This document shows, in pieces, positions 51,057 to 59,011 of a stretch of DNA of 64,000 nucleotides. The translations under genes were made by a program, and so were the position numbers. Source of the stretch: an uncultured Prevotellaceae bacterium (GTDB lineage: Bacteria; Bacteroidota; Bacteroidia; Bacteroidales; Bacteroidaceae); the NCBI GenBank assembly GCA_902786665.1, contig CADADN010000002.1, positions 1 to 64,000 of the forward strand, written 5' to 3'. The notes under the pieces were generated by a model. That model was not told the DNA's origin and searched no databases. It saw nothing but the letters and a program-made list of their open reading frames with translations. Numbering within the stretch: the stretch's first letter is position 1; each line of letters opens with the position of its first letter.

Positions 51057-51434
51057 ATGAAAAAGAATTTGAAACTTAAAAAGAAGATTGCGATATTCGT
51101 CGCACTTTTGTTTCTGATGCCTATGTCGTTAATGGCAAAAGGCAGCAGCTCCATCTTGGGCGACGTGAATGGTGACGGATATGTCAACGTGACTGATGTG
51201 ACCTTGCTGGTGAACAATTTGCTGGGTTTCGAGAATGCCAGTTTCGTCGCCGCTAATGCCGACCTCAATGGCGATAATGACATCACCGTGACCGACGTGA
51301 CGGCATTGGTGAACCTCATCCTCACCGGTGATAAAAACACTGTCTTCGACGTGGATACCAACCTTGGCGACGACGATATCGGCTATGGTGGCGGTGGCTC
51401 CGGACCGGCAAGGGCAATGAAAATTAGTAAATAA
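51057..51434 (+). CDS. Small secreted protein with two dockerin type I repeats
   Basis: The 125-residue protein has a signal peptide (about 1-28, ending LMAKG). Two EF-hand-like dockerin repeats follow: GDVNGDGYVNVTDVTLLVNNLLG and ADLNGDNDITVTDVTALVNLILTG. The Asp/Asn calcium ligands are intact in both. An acidic, Gly-rich tail (about 100-125) ends the protein. No catalytic module is attached. In Bacteroidetes, dockerin-type repeats occur without known cohesins. The start at 51057 places the signal peptide correctly; an upstream frame start at 51015 does not. Confidence 0.85.
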   Translation: MKKNLKLKKKIAIFVALLFLMPMSLMAKGSSSILGDVNGDGYVNVTDVTLLVNNLLGFENASFVAANADLNGDNDITVTDVTALVNLILTGDKNTVFDVDTNLGDDDIGYGGGGSGPARAMKISK

Positions 51435-51454
51435 CAATTTATAATTAATAATTG

Positions 51455-51510
51455 AGCTTAGAGGGAGTGAAGAGGCCAAAATGTGGCGTCGTCACTCCCT
51501 TTAGCTTTTA
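51455..51510 (+). terminator. Terminator hairpin after the dockerin gene
   Basis: GGGAGTGA (51463-51470) pairs with TCACTCCC (51492-51499). AGCT (51455-51458) and AGCT beyond the T-rich part extend the stem. Ts follow within and after the stem. Confidence 0.7.
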
Positions 51511-51553
51511 CGGGTGACAAGACATTCTTTTCGACTAGGTTTATCCGTCGTCA

Positions 51554-51767
51554 AAAAAAATACGCGGCAACTCATCTCTGAGCCGCCGCGTACAAGCCTA
51601 TGTTTAACTAAAAATCCTTTTCAAAACCAAAGGGAGCCTCACGGCGACCTTTGTTGTCCAATTAAACAATCTACTTAATACCTTAAACCTAATAACTAAA
51701 AACCTAAATCTATTACTACTAACCTAAACAATCTATTAACCTTTATGATTGATAACTCAATCATTGA
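51554..51767 (-). ncRNA. Candidate small RNA with promoter, 5' hairpin and strong terminator
   Basis: On the minus strand TAATTTTG (51780-51773) forms a -7 box, with GTTG 20 bases upstream. The RNA would start near 51767 with a perfect hairpin ATGATTGA-gtta-TCAATCAT (51764-51745). An A/U-rich middle with TTAGGTTT-type repeats comes next. It ends in TACGCGGC...GCCGCGTA (51593-51562) followed by eight U residues. No reading frame is evident. The length, about 210 bases, suits a regulatory RNA. Confidence 0.5.
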
Positions 51768-51933
51768 CGATGCAAAATTACTCACAAAACGCCAACCATG
51801 CAACTCTTTTGTGAAGATTATCAATAAAAATACCCTTTTCTTGATGTAAATCAATAGATGTGTGCGATAACAACGTTATTTTTTCGTTTTTTATGCGTAT
51901 GAATACTTTTTTTTGATTACTTTTGTCCTTGAT

Positions 51934-53208
51934 ATGAGAGTACTTGTCATCAACACCAGCGAGCGGACGGGAGGAGCCGCAATGGCCGCCAACAGACTTA
52001 TGGAGGCACTAAACAACACCGGCGTAAAGGCCAAGATGCTTGTCAGGGACAAAGAGACCGATTCCATCACCGTAGTGGGGATCGGAGACAGCCTCTTGGC
52101 GCAAAGGCATTTCATCAGGGAAAGGATGGCCGTCCTTGCCCGACTTCATTTCTCCAAGAAACACCTCTTCGACATCGACATAGCGAATGCCGGTTTCGAC
52201 ATCACCAAAACCAGGGAGTTCCAGGAAGCAGACATCATCCACCTGCACTGGGTCAACCAAGGTATGCTGTCGCTCAAGGGCATCAGGAAAATCTTGGAAA
52301 GTGGGAAACCCGTCGTGTGGACCATGCACGACGCATGGCCTTCCACGGGCATCTGCCACCTCACCATGGGGTGCAAGCGTTTCAAGACCAGATGCAAGAA
52401 TTGCAAGTATCTGCCCGGAGGTGGGGGAGAGAACGACCTCTCGTCAAAGGTGTGGAAAAAGAAAAAGGACATCCTCGAGCATCATGGCATCTTCTTCGTG
52501 GCTTGCAGCAAATGGTTGGAAGGAGAGGCGAAGCAGAGCGCACTCCTCAACGGCCAAAACATCACTTGCATCCCCAACCCCATCGACACCAAGGTGTTCA
52601 AGCGCCACGACAAGGCGGAGGCCAGGAAGATGCTGGGACTGCCTTTGGACAAGAAACTCATCCTCTTTGTCTCGCAACGTGTCACCAATGCCTACAAGGG
52701 TATGGACTACCTTGTGGAGGCTTGCCGCCTGCTTGTGGAAGAACACCCGGAGATGAAGGAACAGTGTGCTGTTGTCATGCTTGGAGGCCATGCGGAGGAG
52801 ATGGAGGGCAAACTGCCCTTGCAGTCGTTCCCCTTGGGCTATATCACGGATGAAAGGAAAATCGTCGAGGTGTATAATGCCGCCGATGTCTTCGTCCTGC
52901 CTTCTCTCTCAGAAAACCTTCCCAACACCATCATGGAGGCCATGGCGTGTGGCGTGCCATGCGTCGGTTTCAAGGTGGGAGGCATTCCCGAGGAGATTGA
53001 GCACAAGAAGACGGGATATGTGGCGGAATACCGTAATGCCAAAGACCTTAAGGAAGGTATCAGATGGGTGCTCGCCGAGGCTGATTGCGAAGCGTTGTCG
53101 GCGGCGGCGATGAAGAAGGTGGCAACCTCCTTCTCACAAGACGGCGTGGCTCTGAAGTATATCGAGGTGTACAACCACGCCATGGCATTCAAACATTACG
53201 GGATATGA
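51934..53208 (+). CDS. Glycosyltransferase family 4
   Basis: The 424-residue protein is a GT-B fold transferase. It begins MRVLVINTSERTGGAAMAANRL and has IIHLHWVNQGML and WTMHDAWPSTGICHLTMGC in the acceptor domain. The nucleotide-sugar half includes VFVLPSLSENLPNTIMEAMACGVPCVGFKVGGIPEEI. MHDxWxxTGxCxxxxxC is seen in colanic-acid WcaC-like enzymes. A cysteine cluster (CKRFKTRCKNCKYL) may bind metal. It probably acts on surface polysaccharide. The next glycosyltransferase overlaps by 4 bases (ATGA). A -7 box TACTTTTG at 51918-51925 lies 8 bases before the ATG. Confidence 0.9.
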   Translation: MRVLVINTSERTGGAAMAANRLMEALNNTGVKAKMLVRDKETDSITVVGIGDSLLAQRHFIRERMAVLARLHFSKKHLFDIDIANAGFDITKTREFQEADIIHLHWVNQGMLSLKGIRKILESGKPVVWTMHDAWPSTGICHLTMGCKRFKTRCKNCKYLPGGGGENDLSSKVWKKKKDILEHHGIFFVACSKWLEGEAKQSALLNGQNITCIPNPIDTKVFKRHDKAEARKMLGLPLDKKLILFVSQRVTNAYKGMDYLVEACRLLVEEHPEMKEQCAVVMLGGHAEEMEGKLPLQSFPLGYITDERKIVEVYNAADVFVLPSLSENLPNTIMEAMACGVPCVGFKVGGIPEEIEHKKTGYVAEYRNAKDLKEGIRWVLAEADCEALSAAAMKKVATSFSQDGVALKYIEVYNHAMAFKHYGI

Positions 53209-53990
53209 CACGCATCACCATCGTCACCATCACCTATCAGGCAGCAAAGGTGTTGCAGCCCACACTTGACAGTGTCCTCTGCCAGCATCATGAATGGGTG
53301 GAGCACATCATTGTCGATGGTGCGTCCACTGACGGCACGGTGGAGATGGCGAAGGCTTACAAGCAACAGTCGGATGCCATGGGCAACGGCCACGAGGTGC
53401 GGTTGCTCTCCGAACCCGACAACGGCCTTTACGACGCCATGAACAAGGGTTTGCAAATGGCTACGGGCGATTATGTCTGTTTCCTCAATGCTGGTGACAG
53501 GCTCGCCGACGAGGAGACCTTGGCAAGGGTGGCGGAAGTGGCGGAGGCCTATAGCGACGGGGTGAGTCCGGCGGTGGTCTATGGTGACACCGACATCATC
53601 GATGCTGAAGGACGTTTCCTCAGGCACAGGAGGTTGGCACCGCCAGAGGTTTTGTCGTGGCGGTCGTTCAAGCACGGCATGCTGGTGTGTCACCAGGCGT
53701 TTTATGCCCATACCCAACAGGCCAGGCAGGTGCCTTACGACACCCGCTACCATTTCTCGGCGGATGTAGACTGGTGCATACGGGTGATGAAGAAGGCGGA
53801 AGAGGGCAAGGAGCCGCTCTGTAATGCCGGCAAGGTGCTGGCTCTCTACTTGGAGGAAGGGCAGACCACCCTCCACCACAAGGAGTCGTTGAAGGAGCGC
53901 TTTGACGTGATGAGGCGTCACTATGGACTTTGCACCACTGTCGCCATGCATGTGTGGTTTGTCATCAGGAGGATGGTGAGGGGTTCCTAG
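53205..53990 (+). CDS. Glycosyltransferase family 2
   Basis: The 261-residue GT-A enzyme has the usual start ITIVTITYQAAKVLQPTLDSVL. Nucleotide and metal sites are in HIIVDGASTDGT and EPDNGLYDAMNKGLQMATGDYVCFLNAGDRL. It resembles colanic-acid WcaE-like transferases, which fits its coupling to the WcaC-like gene by a 4-base overlap. The sugar is not known. The stop codon starts a CTAG-containing tandem array. Confidence 0.92.
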   Translation: MTRITIVTITYQAAKVLQPTLDSVLCQHHEWVEHIIVDGASTDGTVEMAKAYKQQSDAMGNGHEVRLLSEPDNGLYDAMNKGLQMATGDYVCFLNAGDRLADEETLARVAEVAEAYSDGVSPAVVYGDTDIIDAEGRFLRHRRLAPPEVLSWRSFKHGMLVCHQAFYAHTQQARQVPYDTRYHFSADVDWCIRVMKKAEEGKEPLCNAGKVLALYLEEGQTTLHHKESLKERFDVMRRHYGLCTTVAMHVWFVIRRMVRGS

Positions 53991-54056
53991 TTTTTTTCTA
54001 GTATTTTCTAGTCTTCCTAGTCTTCCTAGTATTTCTAGTATTCCTAGTCTTCCTAT
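53984..54056 (+). repeat. CTAG-type tandem repeat starting on the GT2 stop codon
   Basis: Units of TTCCTAGTN and TTTCTAGTN (8-11 bases) begin with TTCCTAG, which contains the TAG stop at 53988-53990. The same CTAG-containing motif, in longer units, occurs at 57309-57430. Confidence 0.8.
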
Positions 54057-54063
54057 GATTACG

Positions 54064-54101
54064 AAAAAAGCCAATACCCGTGAATGTCACGAAGTATTGG
54101 C
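54064..54101 (-). terminator. Terminator of the M23 peptidase gene
   Basis: GCCAATAC (54070-54077) pairs with GTATTGGC (54094-54101), with an inner CGTGA/TCACG helix. On the minus strand six Ts follow. Confidence 0.85.
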
Positions 54102-54137
54102 TTCCATGGTTATGATTAGTCGCTTGTCTGCTAAATC

Positions 54138-54872
54138 TTATTTGCCTCTTGCAGCTGTTGCCTTTGCCGACTCACTTTCCATTGTGTTGCGGTGGAATAC
54201 ATAGCTGTTGCCGGTGACATCCTGGTTTTTGAAGTCGAAGAAGAGGCAGGGATTGAGTGCCACACCGCAAAGGCGGGTTTCGAAGTGAAGGTGAGAACCT
54301 GTGCTGCGTCCTGTATTGCCGCCAAGACCGATGGGTTGGCCTGCGCGGACGACCTGATTCTCCTTGACAAGATGTTTTGACATATGTGCGTAATAGGTTT
54401 CCAAACCATTGGGGTGACGTATTACAACATAATTTCCATATCCTTGTGCTTCGTATTTCACGATGCGCACTTTGCCGTCGAATGCAGCGTGAATGGTGTC
54501 GCCAGTATATACTTTGATGTCAAGTCCGCGGTGCATGCGTCCCCAACGAGGACCGTAATTGGATGTGATGACGCGGCTGGGTGTGGGCATATGGAAACCT
54601 CTGAGGTCTATGGTGAATGTTTCTGGCAGTGAAGAGCCTTTGTAGTGGGTGCTGGAGTTGTCCCAGTTTTCGTAGAGCATGGCACTGGGGCTTTCCATAT
54701 TCTCACGCTCCTTGATATTTTGCAAAGCAAGAGTGTCGAGTTGCTTTGCTTTTTTGTCAACTGGGACCATGCGGGCCAAAAGATCCTGGCTGGCAGCAGG
54801 CATAGAAACTGCGGCCAATACTACTGTCACTGCAAATGTCTTAATAGCTTTTCTTAAATTCATTATATTCAT
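54138..54872 (-). CDS. Secreted M23-family metallopeptidase (LytM-type)
   Basis: The product has about 244 residues: a signal peptide (MNIMNLRKAIKTFAVTVVLAAVSMPAASQ), a spacer, and a peptidase M23 domain (about 110-215). The zinc motifs are RGLDIKV (HxxxD-type, in MHRGLDI) and STGSHLHFETR (HLH). LytM-type peptidases cut peptidoglycan cross-links, or act as regulators when catalytically dead; here the ligands are present. PSRVITSNYGPRWGRMHRGLDI is the typical entry. Starts at 54872 and 54863 are both possible. A terminator follows. Confidence 0.9.
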   Translation of the reverse strand: MNIMNLRKAIKTFAVTVVLAAVSMPAASQDLLARMVPVDKKAKQLDTLALQNIKERENMESPSAMLYENWDNSSTHYKGSSLPETFTIDLRGFHMPTPSRVITSNYGPRWGRMHRGLDIKVYTGDTIHAAFDGKVRIVKYEAQGYGNYVVIRHPNGLETYYAHMSKHLVKENQVVRAGQPIGLGGNTGRSTGSHLHFETRLCGVALNPCLFFDFKNQDVTGNSYVFHRNTMESESAKATAARGK

Positions 54873-54983
54873 ATTTTTTATCATCACAAAAAGGTGTGAT
54901 GCTTGACTATTTTTCGATTTTCCCTCTGTTTTGAAATAATCGACGCAATAATTTGATACATCAATTATTTCAATGCGTTGCAA

Positions 54984-55180
54984 AGGTAATCAAATTTTCC
55001 CGAATAAAAGTGCCATTAACAGTATTTAGTGCATATTTAACACTTAAAAGCAAGTCTTAAAAAAAGATTAAAAATGATAAATGAAAAGTGAAAAATGAAG
55101 ATGGGAAAACGTAAAAAAATGTAAGATGAAAGGAGGAATATGGGAAAAAGTGAAAGGTGCAAGATGGGAAAGAATCTCCT
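54984..55180. repeat. AT-rich spacer with short direct repeats 3' of recG
   Basis: Degenerate units such as GTGAAAAATGAAGATGGGAAAA and GTGAAAGGTGCAAGATGGGAAA occupy about 55080-55175, just beyond the recG stop. The stop codon is not part of the repeat here. Confidence 0.5.
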
Positions 55181-57280
55181 TCAGGAAATGGCCCCCCAGT
55201 TGATGTTGGTCTTGCGCAAGGCGGTCAGCCGTTGCCACAACATGCGGTATTCTGGTTTCTTGCATTCTGGGTCGTTGTCGATGATTTTCTGTGCTTCGTC
55301 GCGTGCCATTTGCACAATTTGGCCGTCCCGCGCGATGTCGGCGATTTTCAGGTCGAAGGCCATTCCGCTCTGTTGCGTGCCTTCCAGGTCTCCGGGTCCG
55401 CGGAGTTTCAGGTCGGCCTCTGCGATTTGGAAGCCATCGTTGGTGGAGCACATGATGTCGATGCGCTTTGCCGTCTCCTTGCTCAATTTGCGCGTGGTGA
55501 CAAGGATGCAGAACGACTGTTCTGCGCCGCGCCCCACACGGCCGCGCAACTGGTGAAGTTGTGACAAACCGAATCGTTGGGCGTCGAGGATCACCATCAC
55601 CGAGGCGTTGGGGACGTTCACCCCCACCTCGATAACCGTCGTGGCCACCAGGATTTGAGTCTCGCCACTGACGAACTTGCGCATCTCCTCTTCCTTGTCT
55701 TGCGACTTCATGCGACCGTGCACCTTGCTGAGTTTGAATTGGGCGAATACCTGCCGCATCGTCTCGTAGCCTTCCTCCAGGTTGCGTAGGTCCATGCGCT
55801 CGCTCTCCTGGATGAGCGGATAGACGATGTACACCTGCCGTCCTGCAAGGATTTGCCTCCTGATGCCTTGGTACAGGCTGGTGAGTTGGTCATCGTATTT
55901 GTGCTGTGTGTGGACGGGTTTGCGGCCGGGGGGGAGTTCGTCGATGACACTCACGTCGAGGTCGCCGTAGATGGTCATGGCGAGTGTGCGGGGGATGGGT
56001 GTGGCGGTCATCACCAGCACGTGTGGCGGGTTCTGGCTCTTGCTCCACAGTTTCGCTCGCTGGGCGACACCGAACCGGTGCTGCTCGTCGATGACGGCAA
56101 GGCCGAGGCGGAAGAAACATACAGGGTCCTCGATGATGGCATGGGTGCCTACAAGGATGTGGATGCTGCCATCGGCTACTCCGTCGAGCACTGCCTGGCG
56201 GCGTTTCCCCTTCACGATGCCCGTCAGCAGTTCCACGCGGACGTCCATTCCGGAGAGCAGTTCCGTGAGCGTGGCCAGGTGTTGCTCGGCGAGGATTTCC
56301 GTGGGTGCCATGATGCATGCCTGGTAGCCGTTGTCCAGGGCGATGAGCGTGGCCATCAGTGCTACAAGGGTTTTTCCCGACCCCACGTCGCCTTGAAGGA
56401 GGCGGTTCATCTGTCGCCCGCTTTTCATGTCGGCATGGATTTCACGGATGACCCGTTTCTGTGCTTCGGTGAGTGCGAAGGGGAGATGATGGTGGTAGAA
56501 GCCGTTGAAATAGTCGCCTACATGGCGGAACACGTACCCCCGGAACTTTCGGCGCTGGTCGCTGGCGTAGCGGAGGATGTTGAGTTGTATGTAGAACAGT
56601 TCCTCGAACTTCAGTCGCAGTTTGGCGTGGTCGAGGTCTATTGCGCTTTGGGGGTAGTGGATGAGTCGGAAAGCCTCGTCGCGGGAGATGAGGTGCCGTG
56701 GACCGGTGATGAATGGTGGCAGCGTTTCGGGCAGGGGTGTTGCCATGCGTTGCAGCAGTCCTTTGATGGTGCGTTCCAGGCTGCGTGAGGAGAATCCTGC
56801 TTTCTTCATCCTCTCCGTGGTGTGGTAATGGGGTTGCATGCCCATCGTGGAGAGTTGGGCGGTGGCGGCGAGATCTATTTCCGGGTGTGTGATTTGGAAA
56901 CGTCCGCCATAAACCGTGGGGCGGCCGAAGACGATGTACTCCTCGCCCACCTTGTAGTTGTTGAGGATGTATTGCGACTTGGCGAACCACACCAGGTCCA
57001 CCACGCCGTGCCCGTCGCTGAAATGAGCCACCAGTCGCTTGTTGCGGCGCCCCATGTCAAACGACTCGAAACTGAGAATCTTGCCTTTCAGTTGGATGAA
57101 TGACATGCTCTCCAATAGTTCCGTCGTCAGGTATATCCTCCGACGGTCCACATATTTATATGGATAGTATTCCAGGAGGTCGCCAAAGGTCTGGATGCCG
57201 AGTTCCTTGTTCAGCATCTCTTTCCGCTTCGGGCCAACCCCCGGAGCATACATGATGTCTTGGTCGAGTATGTCGGGCAT
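55181..57280 (-). CDS. recG: ATP-dependent DNA helicase RecG
   Basis: The 699-residue protein has the wedge/OB-fold domain (about 60-160), then helicase motifs: I in LLQGDVGSGKTLVALMA, Ia in APTEILAEQH, II in VIDEQHRFGV, III in VMTATPIPRTLAM, and V/VI in ATTVIEVGVNVPNASVMVILDAQRFGLSQLHQLRGRVGRG. RecG reverses stalled forks and unwinds branched DNA. QRFGLSQLHQLRGRVGRG is diagnostic. The length is normal. The gene is preceded by the DJ-1-like gene on the same strand. Confidence 0.98.
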   Translation of the reverse strand: MPDILDQDIMYAPGVGPKRKEMLNKELGIQTFGDLLEYYPYKYVDRRRIYLTTELLESMSFIQLKGKILSFESFDMGRRNKRLVAHFSDGHGVVDLVWFAKSQYILNNYKVGEEYIVFGRPTVYGGRFQITHPEIDLAATAQLSTMGMQPHYHTTERMKKAGFSSRSLERTIKGLLQRMATPLPETLPPFITGPRHLISRDEAFRLIHYPQSAIDLDHAKLRLKFEELFYIQLNILRYASDQRRKFRGYVFRHVGDYFNGFYHHHLPFALTEAQKRVIREIHADMKSGRQMNRLLQGDVGSGKTLVALMATLIALDNGYQACIMAPTEILAEQHLATLTELLSGMDVRVELLTGIVKGKRRQAVLDGVADGSIHILVGTHAIIEDPVCFFRLGLAVIDEQHRFGVAQRAKLWSKSQNPPHVLVMTATPIPRTLAMTIYGDLDVSVIDELPPGRKPVHTQHKYDDQLTSLYQGIRRQILAGRQVYIVYPLIQESERMDLRNLEEGYETMRQVFAQFKLSKVHGRMKSQDKEEEMRKFVSGETQILVATTVIEVGVNVPNASVMVILDAQRFGLSQLHQLRGRVGRGAEQSFCILVTTRKLSKETAKRIDIMCSTNDGFQIAEADLKLRGPGDLEGTQQSGMAFDLKIADIARDGQIVQMARDEAQKIIDNDPECKKPEYRMLWQRLTALRKTNINWGAIS

Positions 57281-57308
57281 GGTGCAACAGGCTTTTTGTA
57301 GAAGGCTG

Positions 57309-57430
57309 GTATTCCTAGAGGTTCTGGTTTTCCTAGAGGTTCTAGTATTCCTAGAGGTTCTGGTATTCCTAGAGGTTCAGAATTTCCTAGAATTTCCTAG
57401 AGGTTCCTAGAATTTCCTAGAATTTCCTAG
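57309..57430 (-). repeat. CTAG-type tandem repeat starting on the DJ-1-like gene stop
   Basis: On the minus strand the stop TAG (57429-57427) is followed by CTAGGAAATT and CTAGGAACCT units of 10-15 bases down to 57309. About ten units can be counted. The array ends 29 bases before the recG start. Confidence 0.85.
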
Positions 57431-57990
57431 TGCTCCATCAGATGGGCAAACTGCATTTTTTCTTGGAGCGTGCGGCTGATTTCCTCTCCCGCCACCATTG
57501 CCAGCAGTTGATAGGCATAGGGCATTGAGGCTGCGGGGCCTTCTCCGGTGACGATGTTGCCGTCCACCGTCACGAGTTCGTGGGTGTATTCCGCTCCGGT
57601 GAGGTAGATTTCGAAACCGGGGGAGCATGTGGCACGGCGCCCTTCGAGCAATCCGAGATTGCCTAAGACCATTGGTGCGGCACAGATGGCGCCGATGAGT
57701 TTGCCCTTGTCGGCATGTGCCAAAAGGGCTTGGCGCACACCCTCGTGCTCGTTCAGGTTTTTCGAACCAGGCATTCCTCCGGGGAGGAGCAGCACGTCGG
57801 CGTCGCTCAGGTCGGTTTCTTCGATGAGGATGTCTGCTTTCACCGTGATGCCATGGGATGAGGTCACCCACAGGGCGCCCGTCACACTAGTGGTCACTAC
57901 TTCCTGGTTGCCTCGGCGCAGGATGTCAACAGGGGCGAGGGCTTCGATTTCTTCAAAACCTTCAGCCAGAAAAACGTATATCTTTGCCAT
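57427..57990 (-). CDS. DJ-1/PfpI family protein
   Basis: The 187-residue protein has the DJ-1 fold: start KIYVFLAEGFEEIEALAPVDILRRG, conserved LLLPGGMPGSKNL, and the nucleophile elbow IGAICAAPMVL with the reactive Cys. Glu18-like acid is in EGFEE. It is closest to YajL/ThiJ-type proteins, which are linked to repair or protection against reactive carbonyls; the exact role is debated. Length is normal. It precedes recG by about 150 bases of repeats. Confidence 0.92.
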   Translation of the reverse strand: MAKIYVFLAEGFEEIEALAPVDILRRGNQEVVTTSVTGALWVTSSHGITVKADILIEETDLSDADVLLLPGGMPGSKNLNEHEGVRQALLAHADKGKLIGAICAAPMVLGNLGLLEGRRATCSPGFEIYLTGAEYTHELVTVDGNIVTGEGPAASMPYAYQLLAMVAGEEISRTLQEKMQFAHLMEH

Positions 57991-58091
57991 ATCTTTGGTG
58001 ATGTTGATGTTGTTGTCGTTTTATCATTTGCAAATTTAGTCATTTTTCCACATTTTCACGTATGGTGTTCGTATTTCTCATTAAAATAGTT

Positions 58092-58099
58092 TATTTTTG
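58092..58099 (+). promoter_or_regulatory. -7 promoter element of nadK
   Basis: TATTTTTG at 58092-58099 matches TAnnTTTG. The transcription start would lie within about 10 bases of the nadK ATG at 58115. No clear -33 element is seen. Confidence 0.5.
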
Positions 58100-58114
58100 C
58101 ACGCAAAAATCACC

Positions 58115-59002
58115 ATGGCACCCAGAAAACTAAGGTTTGCCATCTTCGGCAACATCTATCAAGCCAAGAAATCGGCTTCCATACAGAAAGTGCTGTCCTT
58201 CCTCTCAGAGCGGAAGGCGCAGGTCTGTGTGGACAAGGAATTCCATCACTTTCTCACCAAGGATTTGCATATAGACGTGCATGCCGACAGTGTCTTCGAT
58301 GATGACAACTTCGATGTGGACTTTGTCATCTCCATGGGAGGCGACGGCACCTTCCTCAAGGCAGCCAGCAGGGTGGGGGCGAAAGGGTTTCCCATCATGG
58401 GTGTCAACATGGGAAGACTGGGTTTTCTGGCCGATGTGGGTCCGTCTGAGATAGAGGCTGCCCTTGAGGCAGTCTATCGTAACGATTACAAGGTGGAGGA
58501 CCATTCCGTCATCGTGGTGACGGCACAAGGTGAAAGCACCATCGCCGGCTGCCCCTTCGCCCTCAACGACATCGCCGTGCTCAAGCGTGACAACGCATCG
58601 ATGATCAGCATACGCACGAGCATCAATGGTGAGCACCTCATCACTTACCAGGCCGACGGACTCATCGTATGCACACCGACTGGCAGTACGGCTTATTCCC
58701 TCTCCAACGGCGGTCCCATCATCGCACCGCAGTCGGGTGTGCTCTGCCTTTCGCCCGTCGCACCCCACAGCCTCAATGTCAGGCCCATCGTCGTTCCCGA
58801 CGACGCCGTGGTCACCATGAGTGTGGAGAGCAGGAGCCACCAGTTCCTCGTCGCCATCGACGGACGGTCGGAGAAATGTGCCGAGGGTACGTTGCTCACC
58901 ATCCAGAAGGCACCTTTTGCAGCGAAAATCATCAAGCGTCATGGACAAAAGTATTTCCACACCTTGAAAGAGAAGATGATGTGGGGTGCAGACACCAGAT
59001 AA
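58115..59002 (+). CDS. nadK: NAD kinase
   Basis: The 295-residue protein has the diagnostic GGDGT motif in VISMGGDGTFLKAA, the NAD site in PLKRDNAS-like FALNDIAVLKRDNAS, and LIVCTPTGSTAYSLSNGGPII. It phosphorylates NAD+ to NADP+ with ATP. The ATG at 58115 gives MAPRKLRFAIFGN; the upstream TTG at 58097 is less likely. Length fits. The ABC transporter gene follows after 9 bases and is probably on the same transcript. Confidence 0.97.
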   Translation: MAPRKLRFAIFGNIYQAKKSASIQKVLSFLSERKAQVCVDKEFHHFLTKDLHIDVHADSVFDDDNFDVDFVISMGGDGTFLKAASRVGAKGFPIMGVNMGRLGFLADVGPSEIEAALEAVYRNDYKVEDHSVIVVTAQGESTIAGCPFALNDIAVLKRDNASMISIRTSINGEHLITYQADGLIVCTPTGSTAYSLSNGGPIIAPQSGVLCLSPVAPHSLNVRPIVVPDDAVVTMSVESRSHQFLVAIDGRSEKCAEGTLLTIQKAPFAAKIIKRHGQKYFHTLKEKMMWGADTR

Positions 59003-59011
59003 TTGTAGTGT

